DNA of 64,000 nt from Eucommia ulmoides (GCA_016647705.1 CM028327.1:6519726-6583725); one strand, 5' to 3'; positions 34,931 to 45,663 are shown, counted from the stretch's first letter. Notes: a model not told the origin generated them from the letters alone. A program made the numbers and translations.

Positions 34931-35290
34931 ATTCCGACCCAATGAGTCGCGTCCCGGCTCTCGACGTCTCGAGTGATTCTCCACGATTGTATTCCATTCC
35001 CTGAGTCGTATCTCGACTCCTGACGTCTCGAGTGATTCTCTACGATTGCATTCCGTCCCCTGAGTCGTATCTCGGCTCTCGGTGCCGCGAATAATTCTCC
35101 ACGGTTACATTTCGACCCCCTAAGTCGCATCCTGGATCTCGGCATCGCGAGTAATTCTCCATGGCTGCATTTTGTCCCCTGAGTCGTATCTCAGCTCTCG
35201 ATGTCACGAATGATTCTCCACAGTTGCATTCCGACCCCTAAGTCACGGATAATTCTTCACCCAACATCCTGACTCTTGGCGTCGCGAGTA
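34931..35290. repeat. Tandem array, 59-60-bp unit, about 6 copies
   Basis: Units begin ATTCC/ATTTC at about 34931, 34991, 35050, 35109, 35168 and 35228, each with CTGAGTCGTATCTCGGCTC, a CGACGTCTCGAG-like middle and GATTCTCCACGATTG. The sixth is truncated. GC-rich and non-coding. Confidence 0.85.
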
Positions 35291-35827
35291 ACTTTCCACA
35301 ACCCTCATCCTGGCGCTCAGCGTCAAGGGTGACAACCAGACTTTCTCCAGAAGTCAATAGTCTGTACTCGGGGACAGACTAAGGTTATTCACCAAGGGCG
35401 GGGCATTGATCGGGTTTGAAGTCCTGCAGCCAAGTACCTCTGTCCACCAATCGACTATAAGTCCGACATTCTAAAAGGGAAGGTGCTCCTACACGGACTA
35501 AATAGAGATAACCTGAATGGGTTCTTGAATAAGACTAACTACGGAGAACTTCTTAATGATTGGCCATGGGGGTCCAACCACCATGTTGCGCCCATGCGGA
35601 CTGAGATGATCAGGTACCCTGGAAAACCCTCATCCTAAGTCTACGACACGATTTCCTTGCAATCAGTTCGTGTCCCGGATTGTAGGGCTAATGGTATATG
35701 GTCTTGAATAGTTTAACGAGAAATTTTCAAAATTTTACAACTCTGAAAACAGGTTCAAGCAGAAAAACAGGAATAAGCGAAAAGGAGTCTACAAAATCCT
35801 AAGTCCTGAAAAACCGATGGTCCGAGC

Positions 35828-35971
35828 TCAGTCCTCTTCACCCTCGTTGTGAGGGGCGTCCGTGCGAGGGGAAGTGAAGTCAATCTCGCCCTCCTCAGTA
35901 TTGTCCTCCTCGGCGCCCTTGTGCGTGATACCATCTAGGGCGTCAGACTCAGTACCTTGTAACTGGAACCA
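35828..35971 (-). pseudogene. Antisense acidic reading-frame remnant
   Basis: The minus strand reads 47 open codons to a TGA (35828-35830). The C-terminal stretch GAEEDNTEEGEIDF and the last residues NEGEED are strongly acidic. Extra antisense reading frames downstream of pol are known in Tat-group elements (established knowledge); that this is one is inference. The upstream part is closed by stops. Confidence 0.35.
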
Positions 35972-36699
35972 TCAGGTTTGATAGGTACCACCCAGCTACA
36001 CTACCCCTAGACGGTAAGGTCTAAGTGGCGATTGGCACCTCCCTATCGCGCTACTCCTGGCCGGCATGGTCCAAATGACGACAGGCACCTTATTCCGCCC
36101 TCCAAGTGTCTAAACTCATGCAGGGAGAAAAAACTCTCCAACTATACAAAATTGTGCGAGGGGAAAATTTCCTTTTAACTGTTCAAAATATTCTCTGCAG
36201 AATTTTAGAGTTGCAGGGTGAGTGGAGCTCAAACTCCAAGAAGTGCAAAATAAAAAATAAACCAAAAGCTCCAAAAATTTATGAGAAGTATGCCCAGGCT
36301 CTGTTGCTTCATACTGAAACAAAAAAGAGAAGGCGAGAGGGAAAATTTGCTCTTCCAAAAAAAAAAAGTTCAGGGGGATGCTAGGGGCAAAAATGCCCCC
36401 CTCTCCCCAAATGGGCCAGCTCTTGCTGCCTCCAGCTGGCTTCCTTGAGGCTAGCATAGCGCTAGCCCTGAGGACCAGTGACGCTTGTCCCATGTTGGTC
36501 CCTTGGGACCAGCGCAGTGTAGTTGGTCCCTTGTGGGACTAGCACCTGGCTAGTCCCTTGGGACCGGTGACCAGCCAGGTACGCTCGACACTCACCTCTC
36601 CCCCTGGGGCTCGCCCCTATTTTCTTCACGGTGCAGGTCAGTTTGTGCTTAGGGTCTATTTGAGGTGAATGTGTGTTGTCCTGAAAATAAAAAAAAATC

Positions 36700-37020
36700 G
36701 GGGTCGCCCTTTTGTGCTACCTGACCCCAGATCCCGGTATGGGAGCATATTTCAAATTAGCTCCTCTAAAAATGTTAAAATCTTAGAAAATTGTTGTCGT
36801 GAAATCTAAAAAATTTGGGGTCGCCCTGCCGTGCTATCTGACCCTGAACCCCGGTGGTATGGGCGCGTATTTCAAATTAACTCCTCTAAAAAAGTTCAAC
36901 TTTTGAAAAATTGTCATCCTAAAAATCGAAAAAATTCGAGACCGCCCTGCCGTACTACCTGACCCCGGACCCCGACCGTATGGAAGTCTATTTCGAATAA
37001 GCTCCTCAAGAAAAAGCTAA
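36700..37020. repeat. Tandem array, about 118-bp unit, 3 copies
   Basis: GGGTCGCCCT...CTACCTGACCC...GGTATGG...ATTTCAAATTAGCTCCTC recurs at about 36701, 36818 and 36938. The third unit is more diverged. It lies just before the 3' LTR. Confidence 0.75.
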
Positions 37021-37145
37021 CTCTTGTAAAAATGTCGTTCAAAGGTGTTTTTTGCGCTTCGAAGTCTCTAGGACGCCCGTTTCAGCCAGGAATTGATATC
37101 TTTGACTGCCTCGCTTCCCTCGCCGCACAGGACTAGAGAGGCAAC

Positions 37146-37940
37146 TGATGAGGGTATTTTTGGGCACCTCTGAGTCAATACTTTGGACCCAACCACGTGT
37201 CAATCCTCGCAATGACAGGGACGCATTCCGAAATTCACAACGCCATGTTGGAGCATACGCCGATTACGGCTCCTCCCTGGAATCTCATTTGCACCCAGAG
37301 AAGAGCGAAGAGCCCCGTAGGGACGTACCACTCTGAGCTCTACGCTATGCCCTCAGCGATCAATTTCAGGGACTCAACCGTTCACCTCAACTAGCTCTCA
37401 TTTTTACCTTGTTTCTTCTCCAGGACTCCACGGATCTCCACTCTCTTCTACCAGCTCACCGCCGCAGGCCTGACAAAGGCCCGTGGGCTTCGCCAAATGG
37501 GCCCAAAAGCCCAAGTCCAACGATTATCTCCTAAACGCCCCAGATTATCGGCTAAATACAGGGTTTTTACTAATTAATCGTGTTTAGGCCGGACTAATCA
37601 TCTCCAACGCCTATATATATCGGGGGCTATGTAAGCCCGAGGTACGCGGGAATACACTTACATTACGCACGAGTTCATTTATTTACTTGCTATATTATGT
37701 ATCTTTTCTCTCTGAGCACTAATTACCATGCCAGAGAGGCTTTATCGGGACAAACCCCGGTCTAAGCCTTCTGCAAGTACACTCCTTGAGGAGTAGGACT
37801 CTGGACACAACAGGTCAGTCCTCTTAGGTTCCAGCACAGCTTACGCGAGGACTTTTCAACTGACGACTCTACCTCAGCAAGAGGACTCACCTGTCATCCG
37901 ACTGGACCATACTCGAGGTGTGTACCAATTTTACGCATCA
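37146..37940 (+). repeat. 3' LTR
   Basis: Same length and ends as 32515-33309. Preceded by a purine-rich GACTAGAGAGGCAAC tract, probably the polypurine primer. Confidence 0.85.
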
Positions 37941-38411
37941 ATATAAACATAAACGCTATAACATAAATACTAAATATAAACAATAAATACTAAAATATAA
38001 ACATAAAAGTATTAGTGTGTTGGATTTGTTTGATATCTATGTGTGTGTGTGTGTGTGCGCGCGCGTGTATGATTTTTTTTTAATTAATAATCATCGGGTC
38101 TAGCCGGGCTGGCCCTTAAAGAATTTAGTCTCGACCAAGCTCGGCCCTAAATTTAATCAGGTCTAAAAATCATTGCTCAAGCCTTACCCATAAGCTTAAA
38201 ATTAAAGCCTAAGCCCTAGAAAAATAGGGTCGGGCTGAGCGAGCCCCTGGGCCCATGACCACCCCTAGTGTTTGGCACATGGCTGATTTTCTAAAAATAA
38301 TGACAGAAGTATCAATTTGGATAGTTTAGAGCTTAATGGGTTCAAATTGAAAGAGCAGGAGCTAAAGTGAGATTTCTTCGAAACTTCAAGGGTGCGAAGT
38401 TCAAAAACATC

Positions 38412-38970
38412 CTGATTTTGGATAGGAAATGGATTGTGTTTAACATGTAGGATTCTAATATGAAGATTTTTGTCATTTCATCTCTCCACCAGAGTTAAAA
38501 TGTTTTTCCTTAACTTTTCCCTAATAACGGAAGAACGAGAAAAAGAACCTTGAACTATTGCTAGAGAAAAATGTATTAAATTTAGTGGAGTGCTGAAGGT
38601 CATTAATCATTTACCTCTCCTGTTATTTTGACTAAAACTACAAATTTTTCTTGTCTTTTAGAAAATACCGGACATTCCTCCTTAACATTTTTGTCAAACG
38701 CCATTTAGTTCCCCCCTATAAATTAAAAATTTATAAAAAAATAAAAATAAATTGTAATGATAATTTTATCCTTAACAATTTAGAAATAATTAAAATTAAA
38801 ATATATAAATATCCCTTTAAGTTTTTTTTTCTTTTGTTATATTTTTCACCTTCATCTTTTTTATACTAATATCCTTTAAATAAAAATTAAAAAATAAAAT
38901 AAAATAAAAAAGAAGAGAAAACTCCCCTACCCCACCCCCAAAGAAGGGGAGGAGGAGGAAAAGGTGATGG

Positions 38971-39003
<33 letters not shown>
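38412..39003. other. Spacer with (GA)n
   Basis: AT-rich, ending in a (GA)n run (38973-39002) immediately before the ABCC relic. No gene is seen. Confidence 0.5.
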
Positions 39004-39008
<5 letters not shown>

Positions 39009-39021
39009 CACAAATCCGGGG

Positions 39022-39372
39022 GGGAAAATATTGTCAGTGCTTGCCACTTTTTTAGTCCTTCAAGAACCAATCTACATTCTTCCCGTCATGATCTCAATGA
39101 TCGTTCAAACCGAAGTATCCCTCGATCGGATCTCGTCGTTTCTCCATCTCAACGTTCTCAACCCCGACATCATTGAGAAGCTTCCGAGAGCAATTTGTCA
39201 TTCCAACACGGCGATCGAGGTTGTCAATAGGAATTTCTCATGGGATTCATCGTCCGTGAACCTAACCCTAAAAAACATAAATTTCAAAATTGATTGCGGA
39301 ACGAGGGTCGCCGTCTGTGGGACTGTCGGAGCCGGAAAATCAAGCTTGCTTTCGTCGTACACATCCGGCAAC
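39022..39372 (+). pseudogene. ABCC-type (MRP) transporter fragment
   Basis: An open stretch reads the end of transmembrane domain 1 (SVLATFLVLQEPIYILPVMI, then the conserved SLDRISSFL) into nucleotide-binding domain 1 (NFSWDSSS, GTRVAVCGTVGAGKSSLL with Walker A GTVGAGKS). This is the usual layout of plant ABCC3/MRP3-like vacuolar or plasma-membrane exporters of glutathione and other conjugates. Only about 115 of some 1,500 residues are present: after Walker A the frame runs into Gly/Trp-rich low-complexity sequence and stops at 39433. No other ABCC exon is seen within several kilobases on either side. It is a relic or a transduplicated exon. The intact Walker A suggests it is fairly young. 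Confidence 0.75.
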
Positions 39373-39435
39373 GATGGCGGAAGTGGATGGGGTGGGGGGT
39401 GGTGGCAGTGGAAGGAAATTGTTAAAAAAAAATAG

Positions 39436-40193
39436 GGGTTAAACCTTTTTACTTAATTTATTAAATATTTTAAATGGTTATTTGGGTTTTGAAATACATA
39501 ACATATAAAAATCCAAGTTATATTTATTAGACCTGCCTTAAATATAACCGTCCATATCTCTTATTTTTTAAACTTGTTTAATTCTCGTATGATAAGAGAC
39601 AGGATTGTCCATATTTATGCTTTATAGGTGGATATGCTCCTATTTTGATCAAAAATCACCAACAAAATTGTAGTAAAAATAGTCCTCTTCTTGGGGTGAA
39701 TGTAGATCTATAATTTTGGAGCAAAATGTCCCTTCAAACAACCTGTGAACTAAATGGTTTTTGAGAAAATTGGTTTGAATCTCCCTCAATGATTTTCAGT
39801 CTTTCTTACCTGTCTTTCTTCTTATATAATTACAAAAACCGGACTACATATAGACATGAAAGTGTCATTTGATTAACATTTATGTGTTTCTGTTTTTACT
39901 CCAAATAAGATGAAAATTTTGTTTTCATTCTGAAGTATTCTGATAACGGAATCGCAATAATAATGATAATTATTTTGAAATGTTTTTATAACTTTTCAGA
40001 ACAAAAAAAATTAAAAAAAAATGCACTTAACTATGTTTGGACCCTTTTTTTAAATATATGTATGCGCGTGCGCATGTTAGAGAGAGAGAGGAGATGAGAG
40101 AAGATAAAAATGTGTGTTGGTGGTTGTGGATCCACGTGATGGAGATAATTAGGGATGCCACTGGTTCGGTTTTAGTCCAATTTCATATAAAAC
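39436..40193. other. Spacer
   Basis: No gene is seen. TAGGGATGCCACTGGTTCGG at 40151 resembles a hAT-MITE end into which the next element inserted; its partner end is unclear. Confidence 0.4.
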
Positions 40194-40505
40194 TGTTAGG
40201 CCCCATATTTTAGAAGAAAGGGTAATTTTGGTAGATCCTATTAATAGTTGTTATTAGACATATTTCTGTTATGGTTTGTGCTACTATTCTGTTAGGGAGT
40301 GAATGGTGAGCATAAAAGGGGATAGCTAAGATTGAATGAGGGGATGGAGAAATTGATAATTGTTTGGTATTGAGCATAACTCATTTGGAGAATTCCAAGT
40401 CTCTCGAATTACTTGGTTGGAGAGTTCCCAAGCCTCTTGAATGTTTGGTTTATCTTTGTAATTGATTGATTGTTCAATAAAATTCATAGATACCGATTTG
40501 GTTCA
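40194..40505 (+). repeat. 5' LTR of the 1.85-kb element
   Basis: Pairs with 41736-42046. GCATAAAAGGGG near 40309 is the likely TATA region. Confidence 0.85.
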
Positions 40506-40539
40506 AATCAAATTGGTATCGGAGCACGTTCTTGGGAAG

Positions 40540-41692
40540 AATTTCGCGATCCGCCGATGCAGACGATACTACAGAAACTTGACTGGCTTATTAAGTTGCA
40601 CGAGGAATCGATTCGTATCCGAAAGGCCAAGGAAGCAGAGGTTAACTCTTTTGCCTGAGGTTCGCCGAACCAAAATGAGTCTTCCATTGTTTCCGGTCAG
40701 TGGCACAATTTCCGATTTCGGAAATTAAAGCTTCCGAAATTCAATGGTACGGATGCCGATGAATGAATCTTGAAGGCAGAAAACTATTTTGATCTCCACC
40801 AATTCACGAACGTAGAAAAACTTGAGGCAGTGGCCATCGGCTTCGAGGGAGACGCCCTATTGTGGTACCAGAAAGAAGAAAAGATCTTACCCTTCTTTTT
40901 GTGGGAGGAGTTGAAGAGGTGGTTTAGGAAGAAATTTTGATCTGACATTTTCGCAAATGAAGAGATCGAAAAAACCACCGTGACAACCACGCCGGACAAC
41001 CGCAAAGACGCCGACGATTCGTCGCTGATATTATCCAAACAGAGAGACAATTTCAGCGAAGATATCACGATAAGAATCAATTAATTCGACGAAGATCTGA
41101 CAGCGACGAGGGTTGACAAGTTTGTGAACTTCGTCTCGGTGCCATTGGATAAGATAGCAGATGAGGAGACTTTCGGTGCTTCTGTTAAGGGGTCGAAACC
41201 AGATATTAGGGAGGAAGACAACGACAATTTCGCCATCTTTGTTTCTGCAGCGTCGTCGGATGGAGTTCTGGATTAAACCCTAGAATTTTTTTTCGATAGA
41301 TTGAAGCCAGAAGAGGAGGGTGGTAGAACACGGGCTCAGTTAGGAATTGTGAAGCCTACTAATTTGGTGGGCTGTTTTGATAATTTGACAATGGGCTGTA
41401 TGGATAATAAATTGTCAACAATCAGGTTGGAGTCTAATTATTTGGTCCGGGCAATGGATTTGGCCCAAAGGATAGAAGATAAATTGCTAGCGGCCCACTG
41501 TTTCAAACCCAGCACTTCAAGGAATTTGTTGACCCAACAAAGAGTATTGTTGACCTATCAGGAGGACTTCGACCCAACAACTCTTTCAGGCCCACCAACT
41601 TGGGTTGGCCCATTGCTTCATCAAGCCCAGAAGAAAAATCTGAGTGGACTGCTCAATACTCTCAAAAATATCGGGATTGTTCTAAAAGAATG
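40540..41692 (+). pseudogene. gag remnant of the 1.85-kb element
   Basis: Reads, with shifts and stops, a helical N-terminus (QTILQKLDWLIKLHEES), the capsid block LKLPKFNGTDADE followed by a stop where Trp is usual, AENYFDLHQFTNVEKLEAVAIGF and GDALLWYQ, and later YLVRAMDLAQRIEDKL. Capsid and C-terminal parts are recognisably Ty3/gypsy gag. The middle is Asp/Glu/Ser-rich filler. The last 130 codons (41301-41690) are open. No zinc knuckle or pol. Confidence 0.65.
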
Positions 41693-41735
41693 ATGTGGGA
41701 TCCCGGGACAAGGTGAATGTTTGGGCGGCAGGTAA

Positions 41736-42046
41736 TGTTAGGCCCCATATTCTAGAGAAAGGGTAGTTTGGGTAAATCCTATTAATAGTTGTTATTAGGC
41801 ATATTTTTGTTATGGTTTGTGTTACTATTATGTTAGGGAGTGAATGGCGAGTATAAAAAGGGATAGCTAAGGTTGAATGAGGGGATGGAGAAATTGATAA
41901 TTGTTTGGTATTGAGCATAACTCATTTGGAGAGTTCCAAGTCTCTCAAATTATTTGGTTGGAGAATTTCCAAACCTCTCGAATGCTTAGTTTATCTTTGT
42001 AATTGATTGATTGTTCAATAAAATTCATAGATACCGATTTGGTTCA
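41736..42046 (+). repeat. 3' LTR of the 1.85-kb element
   Basis: See 40194-40505. TATAAAAAGGG at about 41851 is the TATA region. Confidence 0.85.
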
Positions 42047-42871
42047 TATAAAAAACCAATACCAAAATTATTAGAAATATATCAAACCAAAATCATCGAT
42101 TTTTTATAAACGGTTTTAAAATCAAACCATTTAAATTTATACAAAACCAAAACCGAAACCACGAAACCATTTAAGATTTTTCAATTTTATAAAAACTAAA
42201 AACAAAACGAAAAGCGCAAAACCATAACCAAACACGCATCTATACATCAATCCAAAAAGAATTGGAACAAAAACCATAACCAAGAAGCAGAAACACTAAA
42301 CAAACATGGCCAAAAGATAGACATACTTTTGCCACATTGACAATGTCAACAGAACTAGAAAACGGCCAACTTTCTACATCAAAACCGTCAACAAAATATA
42401 TATCAAAATAATATTTATACCCTTCAAATAAGTGAACCGTGAGATGCTACATGATTTAGTCCCTCAAATTTCACATTTGTTTCAATCCACAAAAATAAAA
42501 ACGCTATTAATGATTTTGGAATAAAAACTGACTCTACTCAGCATAGTGGTAGAATCAATTTATCACTCTACTAAACCTAACATGTTTTCCTCTAATCTTT
42601 TTTTAACAACGATTCTTCTTAAGAATGAGAGAAAAAAGCCTAAATCGTTCTTAAACAAACACATTCTAGGTTTAACGGAGTAATGAAATGACAAAATATC
42701 CCCATTAAAATACCACATATTGAGAACTCATTTTTCGTCCAAAATCATCAATATCGTTTTCAATTTTGCAGGATTAAAACACATCTGAGAGTACGCCCAC
42801 CCTATACTTGAGGGACCAAAAATGTAATTTACCCATTTCTAAAAGAAAACCTAAAGCTAAGAAAAGAGCAA
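42047..42871. other. Spacer, 3' side of the uL18 gene
   Basis: A-rich AAACCATAACC-type sequence (42050-42230, MITE-like). The last part is probably the 3' UTR of the minus-strand gene. Nothing else is seen. Confidence 0.4.
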
Positions 42872-43324
42872 TCAATCAAGATAAACTTTAACATCAATAC
42901 CGCTATCTATGAGTGACTGAACAACTGCTCTAATCTTACCTTCAAACTTGTCTCTTTCCCGGGGAGTATAGGAAACAGTGTACACATCAGCTTCTCTAGC
43001 CCTTTCAGCCAAAATCCTGCCTACAGCCAAACAAGCCGGTATATCCGACCGTGATTTCAGCACAGCCTTTATGTCCTTTGAGTTCGTTCCGGCGACGGCA
43101 ACCTGCCTGCTTGTTACCCTGTGCGTCATTGAAGCTGAAACAAAGCGCTTCGAGATGAGCACGTCGAGTGTAAAAGGTTCCATGTAGGCCACTGTACGTT
43201 GCTTGAAAGATACATGCTTGTGCTGATTCTTGGACTTTTTTTCCTTCTGGTAAGTGTATGGCCGGCTATTGTTGTCGTCCAGGTAATCCTCTACGCCAAA
43301 AAAGCTTCTCGGACCTAAACAAGG
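42872..43324 (-). CDS. uL18-family protein (ribosomal L18p/L5e-like), last exon
   Basis: An open exon of 150 codons ends in TAA-type stop context at 42872. It reads SFFGVEDYLDDNNSRPYTY, a Lys-rich linker, then the uL18 fold: SFKQRTVAYMEPFTLDVLISKRFVSASMTHRVTSRQVAVAGTNS, DIPACLAVGRILAERA and FEGKIRAVVQSLIDSGIDVKVYLD at the C-terminus. This closely resembles plant nuclear-encoded L18p/L5e-family proteins such as the Arabidopsis organellar-type members; bacterial uL18 binds 5S rRNA, but the role here is inferred. The frame is open upstream to an ATG at 43360. However, TTTTTCAG|CC at 43325 looks like a splice acceptor, and the residues before it (MLRQIFLGVIFQ) do not resemble family members, so I begin the exon at 43324. 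The first exon(s), with any targeting peptide, should lie at higher coordinates. TE debris begins 40 bases away, inside the presumed intron. Confidence 0.85.
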   Translation of the reverse strand, partial: PCLGPRSFFGVEDYLDDNNSRPYTYQKEKKSKNQHKHVSFKQRTVAYMEPFTLDVLISKRFVSASMTHRVTSRQVAVAGTNSKDIKAVLKSRSDIPACLAVGRILAERAREADVYTVSYTPRERDKFEGKIRAVVQSLIDSGIDVKVYLD

Positions 43325-43365
43325 CTGAAAAATCACACCCAAAAAAATTTGTCTCAACAAAATTT

Positions 43366-44190
43366 AAACGGTTTTTTTGGACATTTTTTACCCTTAAAGT
43401 TTGACCAGTATTTCACTTTGATCCCCCGTAATATTAATTTGAAGAGATTACACCTGTAACAAACAGTTAGGTCCAGCACGCGTGACTGTTTTAAAGGGGC
43501 TTTAGGGCATTTTCAGCCGCCTCTTTTCCCCCTCATTCTCTTTCCCAGTCAAACATTTAGGAATAGACATATATGTGTATGTGTGTTTTGTAGAAAATTT
43601 GTGTTGGGGGTGTCGGAGGGGAAGGGAGGATTAGTGTTTCTATTTTTCTATTTCTACCTCTAATAAACTGGGATGGGATAGGATGGGATGGGAATTTTTT
43701 TCCTGTTATGGAGTATTCCGAAAATAGAAACATGTTTAGCGGACAATGGAAATTGTTTTTTTAATTTTTGAGAACGGAAACAAGAAACATGTTCCGTTGC
43801 AACATTTGTTCTTTTTTTCCTTTAAATATATGGTGGCTGGTGTCGTTGGTGGCGGTTGGGGGGTGGGGGCGGCGGCGGTGGGTGGTGGTGGAAATAGTTT
43901 TATAGGAGCGAATAAGAATCAACATTATTTTGTTTCTTAGATTTTTAAGTAATTCAAAAAATAGTTCCAAATTAATCCCAAAATTTTGGAAACAGATTTA
44001 GTAACCAAATGGGGTATTAAAATGCCCATTAAGCCACTTGAAAATAGTTAGACGCACGGCTCTTAACTGTTTACCGTTCAAAACTATAATAGGATTAATG
44101 ATTTGGATTAAAGTGGGATGATTAAAAAACTCCAAGGTGACGTGTTCAAATGGAAACTATAGGGAACCAAAATGCTATACTGATTAAACC
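43366..44190. mobile_element. MITE (M2), expanded copy
   Basis: The left part TTTGGACATTTTTTACCCTTAAAGTTTGACC with TTTCACTTTGATCCCC and the right part ACGCACGGCTCTTAACTG with AAAGTGGGATGATT match M2 copies at 27125-27559. The middle (43550-43980) holds a GGTGGTGG-rich patch and is extra. It probably lies in the intron of the uL18 gene. Confidence 0.5.
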
Positions 44191-44429
44191 AAAGTTTCAA
44201 AAGAACCCAAATTTGAAATAACAATTCATCTCTAGAAAGAAGCACAGCAACAAGCATTGATCCAACTTGTCATTTTCAGATCAATGGGGTATAACAGTTA
44301 CATTTCAGTTAATCTTCCAAGGTTTTCGCAATGAAGTAAAGATCTGCTATACTTGATTGCTAATTTATAAAACTTAATCCGCAGGCCATGAAATCAGGCA
44401 AATTAAAGTCTATCGGAAACAAAGAAAGG

Positions 44430-44945
44430 CCTAATTATGACTTGTTCCTTAATATAAGATTACATCAAGGACCGTCCTTACATCTTCGTACTGGTGATAG
44501 ATGAGTTCACGAAACATATTCAAAATGGCAAACTCTAAAGTATATTGTTTGTGAATCACATAGTACTAGCTGATGAACTAAAAGAGATCTTAACACTAAG
44601 TTAGAAAATTGGATAGAACCTTTAGAGTCTAGTGGCTTCACGATTAGTAGAAATAAGACGGAATACATGCACTACAATTTTAGTAATACTTATAAAGATG
44701 ATGGTATACTAAAAATTGGAGATCATGAGGTCTCCAAGATTGATCATTTTAGATATTTACGTTCTATGATTCAAGGCAATGGCGAATCAAGGATGATATT
44801 ACATAAAGAGTCAAGGCAAGATGGTTAAAGTGGAGAACTTCAGTTAGGTTGACATTTGATCATAGGCTGCAATAATACCAGTGATTCTATATGGTTCAGA
44901 ATGTTAGGCAGTAAACAAGAAACATGTTCAAAATGTGTAACGGGG
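44430..44945 (+). pseudogene. RTE-type LINE reverse-transcriptase fragment
   Basis: With frame changes it reads DELKEI, LNTKLENWIEPLESSGF, TISRNKTEYMHYNFSN, a KIGDHEVSKIDHFRYLRSMIQ block and then PVILYGSEC and AVNKKHVQNV. This is the region after the catalytic FADD box in RTE-clade plant LINEs (SRSKTEYMECKFS... FRYLGSII... YGSECWAVKKQH is the family pattern). Short and broken. Confidence 0.7.
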
Positions 44946-45663
44946 ACACCCAATTCATATTCCAAGGCCCATTGATAGTATGTACTAAGATAAACACCGG
45001 TGTGCCCACATATCACAAATAAAGCAGTGAGAACACATGGAAAACATAGCCATGACGTCCAAGAAATGAACAGATAAAGCAAACTAAACCTGCACTTAGC
45101 CACGAAACCGAATTGAGGAATCTACCTGCCCACTGTGGAGACGAGCTGTTTGCACATATGAGCATGGTCGAATTCCACCAAATCCATGTTCAAATAATCT
45201 GTGCATCACTTGCTTCAACATATTACCGCCAACTGAAGCTTCTAACAAGAAAAACCACTTCAATCAGTAACGTTATATTTGGCTCAACAAATTTTAAGCA
45301 AGAAAATAACATGTCATTCGTAATCAATATGCAATTATGCATGTAAACCTGTCGCCAAATGATAAAACACGAGAATGTAACTAACACCATTATAATTTTT
45401 CACGAGAATCAAATAAATCTAAATCCTTAACAAGAATTAAACTAAATGTACACCCAATTTTACAATTCATAACAAGAATCAAGTAAATGTAACCAAAATC
45501 AAATACAATTTCTAACTAAAATCAAATACATCTAACCCTAATTTCACAAATCTAAGAAAAATCAAACATATCAAACCCTAATTCAATAAATCTAACAAGA
45601 ATCAATGGTGAATTTCAGAATAATTGCAAACTAATAATTAACACAAATTTTACAATTTCTAAC
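44946..45663. other. A-rich spacer
   Basis: AATCTAACAAGAATCAA-type short repeats (45400-45660), no gene. Similar sequence resumes at 46080-46320, showing that the RTE tail at 45664-46065 inserted into it. Confidence 0.5.

Larger units (their letters stand above)
32515..37940 (+). mobile_element. Tat-like Ty3/gypsy LTR retrotransposon, non-autonomous
   Basis: Two LTRs of equal length (795 bp: 32515-33309 and 37146-37940), both TGATGAGGG...ACGCATCA, bound a 3.8-kb interior. The interior has a primer site, a shortened gag, two different tandem-repeat blocks and an antisense acidic reading frame, but no pol domain. The gag motif PYDGTSDPGDHL and the knuckle YCEFHQSRGHSTKNC point to the Tat lineage. 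No clean 5-bp duplication is visible (TTAAC versus ATATA). The LTRs differ by scattered substitutions, so the insertion is not very recent. Confidence 0.85.
32375..38267. mobile_element. hAT-type MITE carrying an LTR retrotransposon
   Basis: Starts TAGGGGTGGTCATGGGC and ends GCCCATGACCACCCCTA, perfect 17-bp inverted ends. The flanks GTGTTTGA (32367-32374) and GTGTTTGG (38268-38275) are an 8-bp duplication with one mismatch, as made by hAT transposases. Without the retrotransposon inside it would be about 0.47 kb and non-coding. Confidence 0.85.
32286..38411. mobile_element. Outermost M1 MITE split by nested insertions
   Basis: The left piece (about 32286-32374: GATTAAACCTTGAAGTAT, GGTTCCGTGTTTG) and the right piece (38268-38411: GGCACATGGCTGATTTTC to GGGTGCGAAGTTCAAAAAC) align with the left and right parts of M1 copies such as 14786-15069. 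They are separated exactly by the hAT-type element 32375-38267. The extreme left end is missing. Confidence 0.6.
40194..42046 (+). mobile_element. 1.85-kb gag-only Ty3/gypsy element
   Basis: LTRs 40194-40505 (312 bp) and 41736-42046 (311 bp) both run TGTTAGGCCCC...TTGGTTCA and are highly similar. A TGGTATCGGAGC primer site (initiator tRNA-Met type) follows the left LTR at 40514-40525, and GGGCGGCAGG precedes the right one. The 1.23-kb interior encodes only a broken gag. No clear 5-bp duplication is seen. Confidence 0.85.

Noticed and set aside
40151-42242. Possible hAT MITE around the 1.85-kb element
   Set aside because: TAGGGATGCC at the left and GCATCTATA at the right are only loosely inverted and no 8-bp duplication is found.
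45113-45346. 77-codon plus-strand frame near the RTE fragment
   Set aside because: No motif; A-rich context and no splice or promoter support.
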